Under the pieces are notes generated by a model. It did no database searches, was not told the DNA's origin, and saw nothing but the letters and a program-made list of their open reading frames with translations. 6,455 nucleotides of DNA from Tannerella sp. (GTDB taxonomy: Bacteria > Bacteroidota > Bacteroidia > Bacteroidales > Tannerellaceae): NCBI GenBank assembly GCA_031289515.1, contig JAITPH010000130.1, positions 1 through 6,455 of the forward strand, written 5' to 3'. How positions within the stretch are numbered: position 1 is the stretch's first letter; the number at the start of each line of letters is the position of its first letter. Positions 1 to 5,752 of this stretch are shown here, piece by piece. The position numbers and the translations under genes are program-made.

Positions 1-32
1 TTTGTCGTTTCTTGTCCGTCAATCTTCCTGTA

Positions 33-129
33 TCCGTCATGTCGACCGTAGTAGAGACATCTGTTTAGGCATAAAGCAGGCGGTATCGGATTACAGATGT
101 CTGCGCTGCGCTCCGGTCGACATGACGGA
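33..129. repeat. Imperfect 97-bp inverted repeat (palindromic element)
   Basis: Two nested pairs of perfect arms are visible. The outer pair is TCCGTCATGTCGACCG at 33-48 with its exact complement at 114-129 (16/16). The inner pair is AGACATCTGT at 55-64 with its complement at 93-102 (10/10). The unpaired bases between the pairs are 6 nt on the left and 11 nt on the right, and the central loop is 28 nt (65-92). As RNA or a DNA cruciform this could form a 26-bp interrupted stem. A further short match, TCTTCCTGT at 23-31 with its complement at 175-183, extends the symmetry outward. No gene is recognisable in it. The form suits a dispersed palindromic repeat (REP/MITE-like), but copy number cannot be judged from one window. 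Confidence 0.75.
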
Positions 130-138
130 GGAGGTAAA

Positions 139-237
139 CGTCATTGCGAGGAAATTACTAAACGAGTTTAGCAAACAGGAAGAATGACGAAGGAAACTGC
201 TGCGCTTGCCGTCATTGCTTCGTTCCTCGCAATGACG
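139..237. repeat. Palindromic repeat with CGTCATTGCGAGGAA arms
   Basis: CGTCATTGCGAGGAA at 139-153 is matched by its exact complement at 223-237 (15/15). Inside, AATGACG at 183-189 pairs with CGTCATT at 210-216, and CTAAACGAGTTTAG at 158-171 is itself a near-perfect palindrome. The right part, 211-237, is also nearly self-complementary (GTCATTGC then GCAATGAC around TTCGTTCCTC), so several alternative folds compete. From memory, CGTCATTGCGAGGAACGAAGC-type sequences are dispersed intergenic repeats in many bacterial genomes, but I could not search for them. It is probably a non-coding repeat. Short open frames crossing it look like translations of the repeat rather than genes. Confidence 0.75.
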
Positions 238-271
238 GCAGACTGTCCTTTATTGGCATAGCGTTTCCGAG

Positions 272-309
272 TTTCGTCATTATAAGGATGAACGACGAAG
301 TAATCTGTT
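272..309 (-). repeat. Degenerate further copy of the ATTGCTTCG/CAATGACG repeat
   Basis: Read on the minus strand this stretch gives CAGATTACTTCGTCGTTC followed by ATCCTTATAATGACG. It lines up with the plus-strand repeat at 211-237 (ATTGCTTCG, TTCCTCGC, AATGACG) with several substitutions and a small insertion, so it looks like a decayed copy in the opposite orientation. TTCGTCAT at 273-280 can pair with ATGA at 288-291 plus CGAA at 296-299 around a 4-nt bulge. The assignment is by eye and less certain than for the two larger palindromes. Confidence 0.45.
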
Positions 310-350
310 GGACTATTTTTGATTTGCTTTTGGTATAATAACGTGTTTAT

Positions 351-396
351 CAATACTTTTGGAGATTTGGCAGGTCTCCGAAAGTATTGTTTTTTT
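351..396 (+). terminator. Strong factor-independent terminator, plus strand
   Basis: CAATACTTTTGGAGA at 351-365 pairs with TCTCCGAAAGTATTG at 375-389 along 15 positions, with one T-G wobble (360/380). T366 and G374 can add a second wobble. The loop is about 7-9 nt, and the 3' arm is followed directly by seven T (390-396). On the minus strand the hairpin is followed by ATAAACACG with no T run, so it should act on plus-strand transcripts only. No gene is recognisable upstream of it here. It may end a transcript entering from the left, end a short unannotated RNA, or be another dispersed hairpin repeat. Confidence 0.7.
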
Positions 397-957
397 GCCC
401 TTTCGCGTCGTTCTTTCTGCTTTGAGTTATTAACAGCTTACAGTTTTTTGGAAAATTTTTTCGGAAATATTTTCTTCTTTCTTTGCCTTTTCGGATTTTT
501 TTTCTGTTTCGCTCTATGTCTTTCTTCAAAAACGGCGTTTTTTCTTCTTCCAATAATCATTGCTTATTTTCTGTTTGCGCAACTGTTTCTGTCTGCAATT
601 TACTTTTTTGCCGTATTGTGGATAAGGGAAAAGTCGCAATATGATAATATTTTCAGAAAAACAGCCGTTTTTTATTACTCTTTTTCGATTGAAACTAAAA
701 AATCAGCCATCGGAAGTCGGCAAAACGGACTGATAATCGATTCTTTTTGTTTTTATGAAATCATACCGATTATCAAATTTCCAAGGCATAAAAATCGCGT
801 TAAAAAGACTAAAACGGACTACTTTTTTTTGACAATACAGTCTTTTATTACAGCTTTGTCATATTTTTATCGTCTTGAAAGAGAGAAAAAATGTCTGTTT
901 GGGCAAGTTTTATATTTTTCGGTTGTTTTTTTGGAAAACCACTGTTTTTTAACTGAA
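390..957. other. T-rich tract with no supported gene
   Basis: This stretch after the ygiQ stop has strong strand asymmetry. I count ten runs of six or more T on the plus strand against two such runs of A. A plus-strand frame stays open from a TTG at 319 to 966, but I do not call it. Over a fifth of its codons are Phe (mostly TTT), G is scarce in first codon positions, it begins inside the terminator hairpin and ends across the ygiQ stop. Small structure includes TGATAATCG at 731-739 with its complement at 767-775, and a 10-bp direct repeat AAAACGGACT at 722-731 and 811-820. I see no convincing minus-strand terminator for the ygiQ operon and no tRNA-like or CRISPR-like structure. Confidence 0.6.
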
Positions 958-2787
958 TTAGCCTAAAAGCCTGTGTAATAAATCATTGCGATTTATATTC
1001 CGTAAAAATTGCGTTATTTTAGGACGGTATTCCGGAAGATACCAGAAGAAAAACTGGCGTTGAGATAGCTTTTCCTGCTGACTTTTTGCAGTCGTGATTT
1101 TCTCTAAAGTATACGGATGAAATCCGGTATAAAAAATTTCGGTAGCCAAAGTTAGAGGCGTTGGCGTGAAATCCTGCACCTGTTCGAGGTGAAAGTTCAT
1201 TTTTTTAGTCTTGATAGCAAGTTCAACCATGTCGATTGCCGTACAACCCGGATGGCTTGAGATAAAATAAGGTATTAATTGCTCATTTATATTATTGTCT
1301 GAACTGATGCGGTCAAATATTCTTTTAAACCGTTCAAATACCTCAAAGGGAGGCTTACGCATAATCTGCAAAATATTTTTTTCGGTATGCTCCGGAGCTA
1401 CCTTTAGCCGACCCGATACATGCTCTTTCAGAAGCGTTTCAATATAGCGACGAGAAGAGGTGTTGATAACTTCGGAGTCTGGCGAATCAAGTAACAGATC
1501 GTAACGTATGCCGCTGCCGATAAAAATTTTTTTAACGTTTTCGATTTTTTTTGCCTCGTCATAAAGCGCTAAAAGCGGTGCGTGGTCGGTTATCAGATTC
1601 TTGCAAATACGTGGAAAAGCGCACGAAGGCTTCTTGCAGTTTTTACAGATGGATTCGTCTTTTCCTTTCATTTGGTACATATTTGCGGACGGACCGCCCA
1701 AATCGCTTATATAACCCTTGAAATCAGGCATTTGTGTGATTTGCCTTATTTCTTTGAGAATGGAGCTTTTGCTTCGCGAAATTATATGTTTACCCTGATG
1801 CGCTGAAATCGTACAAAAAGCGCATCCACCGAAGCATCCTCTATGTATGACTACCGAGAACTTTATCATTTCAAACGCAGGTATGACCTTGTTTTTGTAT
1901 TTTGGATGCGGCAGGCGGGTAAACGGCAACTCATACCACGAATCTATCTCGGCCGTCGATGCCGGTTGATACGGCGGATTGACAACAATTGTCCGGTCGC
2001 CTGTTTTTTGTAAGATTCTCGATGATTTCAGCTTGTTGGATTCTTCTTCTATTACCCTGAAGTTTTTTGCCTGTTTCAGTTTGTCGTTCAAACATTCATC
2101 GAAGGAGAAAAGGGAAATATCTTCCGGTAAATTCGTGATTTTCGATGAAATATATGATGTTTGGGGCAAGTTTTTGATGCTGTGGAACGGCACGCCTTTT
2201 TTAAGTAGCTTCACCAGCTCGGTAACAGGTTTTTCGCCCATTCCGTATATCAGCAGATCGGCCGGACTGTCGGCCAGTATTCCCGGTCGCAGTCTGTCCT
2301 GCCAATAGTCGTAATGCGCCAGACGGCGCATTGACGCCTCTATTCCGCCTAATACGACAGGGACGTCGGGGTATAATTCTTTCAGTATTTCGGCATAAAC
2401 GATGCTTGGATAGTCGGGTCTCATGCCTGCGCGTTTATCGGGCGTGTAAGCGTCGTCGCTTCGGAGACGCTTGTTTGCCGTGTAATGATTAACCATCGAA
2501 TCCATCGCGCCCGGTGAAATCGCGAAAAACATGCGTGGAACACCCAGTTTTGTAAAATCCCGATAGTCGCCCCGCCAGTCGGGCTGCGGCACTAAAGCAA
2601 CGTTCAGTCCCTGCGCTTCGAGAATGCGCGATATGACAGCAGCGCCAAACGAAGGATGGTCGACGTAGGCGTCGCCGCTGAACAGGATTACATCCAAATA
2701 ATCCCATCCTCTGGCTTCAACTTCTTTTTTTGTCGTAGGTAGCCATGCGTCGGGTTTGTATGATTCTATTTGAGCATTCCTGTCCAT
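958..2787 (-). CDS. YgiQ family radical SAM protein
   Basis: Predicted 609-residue iron-sulfur enzyme of the YgiQ family; no reaction has been established for the family to my knowledge. The N-terminal region (about 10-190) contains the conserved stretches WLPTTKKEVEARGWDYLDV, FSGDAYVDHPSFGAAVI and, near 181, YGMGE. The radical SAM core starts at the CxxxCxxC cluster C318, C322, C325 (in HRGCFGGCAFC), which should bind the [4Fe-4S] cluster used to cleave S-adenosylmethionine. A second cysteine group, C381, C384, C389 and C395, is typical of the family and may hold another metal site. A conserved SGIRYDLLL follows near 425 and KVAPEHTE near 462. The C-terminal extension is shorter than in the E. 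coli protein (about 740 residues, from memory). The ATG at 2787 lies inside ispE, giving a 22-bp overlap; the next Met is residue 86, past conserved sequence, so this start is preferred. Likely the last gene of the helicase-ispE-ygiQ operon. Confidence 0.94.
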   Translation of the reverse strand: MDRNAQIESYKPDAWLPTTKKEVEARGWDYLDVILFSGDAYVDHPSFGAAVISRILEAQGLNVALVPQPDWRGDYRDFTKLGVPRMFFAISPGAMDSMVNHYTANKRLRSDDAYTPDKRAGMRPDYPSIVYAEILKELYPDVPVVLGGIEASMRRLAHYDYWQDRLRPGILADSPADLLIYGMGEKPVTELVKLLKKGVPFHSIKNLPQTSYISSKITNLPEDISLFSFDECLNDKLKQAKNFRVIEEESNKLKSSRILQKTGDRTIVVNPPYQPASTAEIDSWYELPFTRLPHPKYKNKVIPAFEMIKFSVVIHRGCFGGCAFCTISAHQGKHIISRSKSSILKEIRQITQMPDFKGYISDLGGPSANMYQMKGKDESICKNCKKPSCAFPRICKNLITDHAPLLALYDEAKKIENVKKIFIGSGIRYDLLLDSPDSEVINTSSRRYIETLLKEHVSGRLKVAPEHTEKNILQIMRKPPFEVFERFKRIFDRISSDNNINEQLIPYFISSHPGCTAIDMVELAIKTKKMNFHLEQVQDFTPTPLTLATEIFYTGFHPYTLEKITTAKSQQEKLSQRQFFFWYLPEYRPKITQFLRNINRNDLLHRLLG

Positions 2788-3569
2788 ACGAAACAGTCTG
2801 GGAATGTCGGTGAAACCGTCTTTTTGAACAGTCCGAATACGGCAGAACCGGAGCCGGTCATTGCGGCATATTCAGCTCCCAGCGAGTACATTTTATTCTT
2901 ACATTCTTCTATTACAGGGTATTTTTCAAATATGCAAGGCTCGAAATCATTATATAAAACGTCTTTCCACTTATCGACAGGAATTGAAGCAAGCCCGCTC
3001 AGCGAAAAATCCGATTTATGCGGTTTCACCATGGAATATGCTTCTTTCGTTGAGACGGAGACCGGAGGTTTCGCGATGCACAGAAAATAACCTTTCAGGG
3101 AAACGTCCGAAGGCTCAAAAATATTGCCTGTTCCCGAAACGATTGCCGGTGTGTTATGAATAAAAAACGGACAGTCCGCGCCGACGGACGCAACCATTTT
3201 TTTTAGTTTGGCGTCAGATATTTCCAACTTGCAGAAATCATTGAGAAGCCTCATCATAAAAGCCGCATCGGAGCTTCCGCCACCCAATCCGGCTCCCGAT
3301 GGAATCGCCTTTTTCAGATAAATGTCAAGCTGTGGAACATTGTATTTCCCGGACAGCAGCGAATGCGATTTCATAACAAGATTGTCGGTAGGCGCAGAGT
3401 CGAGTTGAAACCCTGTTTGCGTAAATGAAGTCTTTTTGCCGGATACGATTTCAACGGCATCGCATAGCGGGACGGGATAGAATACGGATTCTATATTATG
3501 ATATCCGTCGGAGCGTTTGCTTTTTATCTGAAGCCCCAAGTTTATTTTAGCATTTGGAAAACAAATCAT
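2766..3569 (-). CDS. ispE: 4-diphosphocytidyl-2-C-methyl-D-erythritol kinase (IspE)
   Basis: Cytosolic GHMP-family kinase that phosphorylates CDP-methylerythritol at the 2-hydroxyl using ATP, the fourth step of the MEP pathway to isoprenoid precursors. At 267 residues it has normal family length. The N-terminus has the family signature PNAKINLGL (5-13), with K8 as the expected catalytic lysine. YHNIESVFYPV follows at 23-33. The glycine-rich ATP loop PSGAGLGGGSSDAA is at 90-103. GADCPFF at 130-136 holds D132, the expected catalytic aspartate. The C-terminal GHMP motif TGSGSAVFGLF is at 238-248. All key motifs are present, so it should be active. The ATG at 3569 places PNAKIN at the usual distance and is 23 bp after the helicase stop, with no Shine-Dalgarno sequence. 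The 3' end overlaps the ygiQ start by 22 bp. The family call is secure; the cell evidently uses the MEP route. Confidence 0.96.
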   Translation of the reverse strand: MICFPNAKINLGLQIKSKRSDGYHNIESVFYPVPLCDAVEIVSGKKTSFTQTGFQLDSAPTDNLVMKSHSLLSGKYNVPQLDIYLKKAIPSGAGLGGGSSDAAFMMRLLNDFCKLEISDAKLKKMVASVGADCPFFIHNTPAIVSGTGNIFEPSDVSLKGYFLCIAKPPVSVSTKEAYSMVKPHKSDFSLSGLASIPVDKWKDVLYNDFEPCIFEKYPVIEECKNKMYSLGAEYAAMTGSGSAVFGLFKKTVSPTFPDCFVWTGMLK

Positions 3570-3592
3570 AGCGTAAAAGTGTTAAAACCGGT

Positions 3593-4819
3593 TTATTTCT
3601 TGCGACTTTTCATATTCCTTCTTGCGGCAAAAGGTTTGGAGCGATAATCGTTACTCGGTTTTTCCGGTTTATATGGCGGAGTATTCCCATACGAGCGTTC
3701 GAGCGGAATTTTGCTTATTTCTTTTCCGAGAAAAGTCTCAATCCTCTTGAATTTATACTGTTCTCTTTCCGAAACCAGCGTTATAGCCTTGCCTTTGCCT
3801 TCTGTTCCACGCGCTGTTCGACCGATGCGATGAACGTAGTCTTCAGGCTCTTTCGGAATATCGTAATTGACTATCAGGCTTATATCTGTTATGTCGATTC
3901 CGCGCGATACCACGTCCGTTGCTATCAAAACATCGATATGACCGTTTTTGAAGTCTTTCATAACCTGTTCGCGTTCAACCTGTTCGAGATCCGAGTGCAT
4001 TTCGGCCACATTTATTTTAAGACGCTTGAATACCGCCGTAAGCTCCTTGACTTTCTTTTTTGAAGACGAAAAAATGATTACCCGCTTAGGATTGTGCCGT
4101 TTGAAATACTTTTCCATGATAAGCAGCTTTTGCGATTCAAAGCATATATATGCTGTCTGCTGGATGCTTTCGGGCGGTTTCGAGATGGCGACCTCTATTT
4201 TATGCGGGTTTTTCATTATGTTTTCGGCTAACGTCACAATCCTGTCGGGCATTGTAGCCGAGAACATTATGATTTGGCAACTTTTGGGCAGAAGGTTGTA
4301 GATTTGGATAATATCGTCGTGGAAGCCCATGTCGAGCATACGGTCTGCTTCGTCGAGAATAAAAAACGATACGTTCGACAAATCCACATCGCCGAAGTTA
4401 AGATGCGCAATCAGGCGTCCGGGCGTTGCAATAACGATATCGGCGCCCATTTGCAATCCACGTTCCTGCTGCGAATATACGATGCCGTCGGTGCCGCCGT
4501 AGACCGGCACGGCGGAAATAGGCATATAATAGGAGAAGCCTTCTATCTGGCGGTCAATTTGTTGCGCGAGTTCGCGCGTAGGCGCCATGATAATGGCGTT
4601 TATGGCGTCGTCGGGATAGCCGCCTTTACTCAGATTGTTTATTACCGGCAGCACGTAAGCGGCTGTCTTGCCTGTCCCTGTTTGAGCGCAAGCTATAACG
4701 TCCCTTCCTTCCATAATCGGAGGTATAGACAGTTCCTGTATCGGGGTCATTTCCTGAAAATTCATGGCATCCAAACCATCCAATACGGAATCTTCAAGAT
4801 ATAATTCATCAAATCGCAT
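3593..4819 (-). CDS. DEAD-box ATP-dependent RNA helicase (RhlE-like)
   Basis: Cytosolic RNA helicase of 408 residues with the complete superfamily 2 DEAD-box motif set. The Q motif lies around 19-28 (FQEMTPIQ). Motif I AQTGTGKT is at 45-52, Ia PTRELAQQ at 80-87, GG at 108-109, TPGR at 132-135, DEAD at 156-159 and SAT at 187-189. The second RecA-like domain has IIFSSS at 248-253, ATDVVSRGIDI at 300-310 and HRIGRTAR at 330-337. A short basic, probably disordered tail (about 380-408, ending RRNMKSRKK) is typical of RhlE-type proteins in ribosome assembly or mRNA decay. No RNA-binding domain such as DbpA or RRM is present, so the exact paralogue is uncertain and no symbol is given. The ATG at 4819 follows an A-rich leader (AAAGAAAAAGA) and a good upstream promoter candidate. 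First gene of the likely helicase-ispE-ygiQ operon. Confidence 0.96.
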   Translation of the reverse strand: MRFDELYLEDSVLDGLDAMNFQEMTPIQELSIPPIMEGRDVIACAQTGTGKTAAYVLPVINNLSKGGYPDDAINAIIMAPTRELAQQIDRQIEGFSYYMPISAVPVYGGTDGIVYSQQERGLQMGADIVIATPGRLIAHLNFGDVDLSNVSFFILDEADRMLDMGFHDDIIQIYNLLPKSCQIIMFSATMPDRIVTLAENIMKNPHKIEVAISKPPESIQQTAYICFESQKLLIMEKYFKRHNPKRVIIFSSSKKKVKELTAVFKRLKINVAEMHSDLEQVEREQVMKDFKNGHIDVLIATDVVSRGIDITDISLIVNYDIPKEPEDYVHRIGRTARGTEGKGKAITLVSEREQYKFKRIETFLGKEISKIPLERSYGNTPPYKPEKPSNDYRSKPFAARRNMKSRKK

Positions 4820-4841
4820 TCTTTTTCTTTATAAAACACTG

Positions 4842-4873
4842 TAAAAGTAGTGGTTATTTCGTTACCAACCAAA
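4842..4873 (-). promoter_or_regulatory. Candidate Bacteroidota-type promoter for the helicase operon
   Basis: On the minus strand TTTG (4870-4873) is followed after exactly 20 bp by TACTTTTA (4842-4849). This matches the Bacteroidota consensus TTTG, about 19-21 bp, TAnnTTTG at all positions but the last. The -7 element ends 22 bp before the helicase ATG, leaving room for a short A-rich leader. It lies in the only sizeable gap among the minus-strand genes. The assignment rests on motif and position only; the region is A/T-rich, so chance matches are possible. Confidence 0.5.
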
Positions 4874-4915
4874 AAAATATGCAAAAAACACGATTTCATC
4901 GGAAAATAAAAAAAA

Positions 4916-5752
4916 TCAGTAGTTGTAATAGCGTTCGTAAATTTCGTCGAATGTGCCGTTTTCGCGTATGGTTTTGAGCCAATTGTTAAGACTGTCCGAG
5001 AGCGCTTTAGATTCTTTCCTGACAGCCCAAGACTGCAATTGCATGAAGCTAATATCGGTTTCGGCGTCGATTTCGGGGAAACGTTTTTGGGCGACGGCAG
5101 CTATTTGTTTGTCGCAAACGGCATAATCGATATCGCCTTTTGCGACCATTATTATGAGTTGCTCGGACGAATAGCGCCGTTCTTCGACGACATAAATAGT
5201 ATCGCCGATTTCGTGTTGGAGGTTTCGTATACGCAACAATGCAGGCGAGTTTTCGGGTATGTAAAGGGTTTTTCCGGCAAGTTCGAGCTGGTTGCGGACA
5301 GGCGCGACGGAATCGTTTGCCGGGGCGGTGCGCTGGACTAAGACTTGCTTGTTGAATACAACAGGGTCGGTGAAAAGGTAAGAGCCTTTTATTTCCGAGT
5401 TTACAGGACTGTTAAGAGCGATTATATCGTATTTTTGCCTGTTCAGCCCCGAAAAACTCTCTGAGAGCGACATCTCAAGAAACATCTGCACTTCGAGACC
5501 GGACAATTTCGAGATAGCCCGGCTTAATTCATACTGAAATCCTTCGATTGTATCGCCCGACACGTAATAGCCCGATTGGTTGTATTCCGTCACAATTCTC
5601 AAAATGCCTTCGGCGCGTATCTCGTCGTAATCGCGTCGGGAGTTTTTTGATCTTTGATGCGAAATGAACATCAATATCAAAACAGCTGCCAATATTGCAG
5701 AATAAAACAGGATGATTTTTTTCGATTTCATCGGGAAGACTGGAAAAGACAT
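4916..5752 (-). CDS. Membrane-anchored MltF-like periplasmic solute-binding protein
   Basis: 278-residue protein with an N-terminal signal anchor (hydrophobic 13-30, preceded by KSKK) and a periplasmic family 3 solute-binding domain (about 45-277). Typical features are ILRIVTEYN (50-58), GFQYELSRAISKLSGLEV (71-88), YDIIALNSPV (108-117), FTDPVV (127-132) and GDIDYAVCDKQIAA (206-219). The last two regions and the RFPEID that follows resemble E. coli MltF, but the protein stops where MltF would begin its transglycosylase domain, so no catalytic domain is present. No lipobox cysteine is seen. The Arg that binds the ligand carboxylate in amino-acid binders (in T-x-E-R) seems replaced by I121, so the ligand is unknown. 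ATG at 5752 directly abuts the porin stop (TAAATG); ATG at 5731 (residue 8) is an alternative start that still leaves the anchor intact. Probably cotranscribed with the porin. It may sense or bind peptidoglycan fragments or small solutes; this is inference. Confidence 0.85.
   Translation of the reverse strand: MSFPVFPMKSKKIILFYSAILAAVLILMFISHQRSKNSRRDYDEIRAEGILRIVTEYNQSGYYVSGDTIEGFQYELSRAISKLSGLEVQMFLEMSLSESFSGLNRQKYDIIALNSPVNSEIKGSYLFTDPVVFNKQVLVQRTAPANDSVAPVRNQLELAGKTLYIPENSPALLRIRNLQHEIGDTIYVVEERRYSSEQLIIMVAKGDIDYAVCDKQIAAVAQKRFPEIDAETDISFMQLQSWAVRKESKALSDSLNNWLKTIRENGTFDEIYERYYNY

Noticed and set aside
2..187. Plus-strand 61-codon open frame in the repeat cluster
   Set aside because: It runs through both arms of the 33-129 palindrome and into the next repeat; the peptide is a translation of repeats with no recognisable domain.
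33..237. Possible CRISPR array
   Set aside because: Repeats are inverted, of unequal length and without regular spacers; no cas genes are present.
168..353. Minus-strand 61-codon open frame in the repeat cluster
   Set aside because: Crosses the 211-237 and 272-309 repeat copies; the peptide is repeat-derived and has no known motif.
350..553. Minus-strand Lys/Arg-rich 67-codon frame
   Set aside because: Composition mirrors A-rich minus-strand sequence and its end is the terminator hairpin; nothing supports coding.
731..775. Possible minus-strand terminator for ygiQ: TGATAATCG paired with CGATTATCA
   Set aside because: The 9-bp A/T-rich stem has a 27-nt loop and only four T after a short gap on the minus strand; it lies almost 200 bp beyond the stop.
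319..966. 215-codon plus-strand open frame, hydrophobic and Phe-rich
   Set aside because: TTG start upstream of a terminator hairpin that lies inside the frame, over a fifth Phe from T homopolymers, low first-position G, overlaps the ygiQ stop, and no family resemblance. Most likely a by-product of T-rich sequence.
3585..3594. AAACCGGTTT palindrome between the helicase and ispE
   Set aside because: 10 bp, overlaps the helicase stop codon and is short enough to occur by chance; no second copy seen.
4881..4910. Possible terminator after the solute-binding gene (CGAT-GAA-ATCG then T-rich)
   Set aside because: The stem is only 4 bp and T runs flank both sides; too weak to separate from background A/T-rich sequence.
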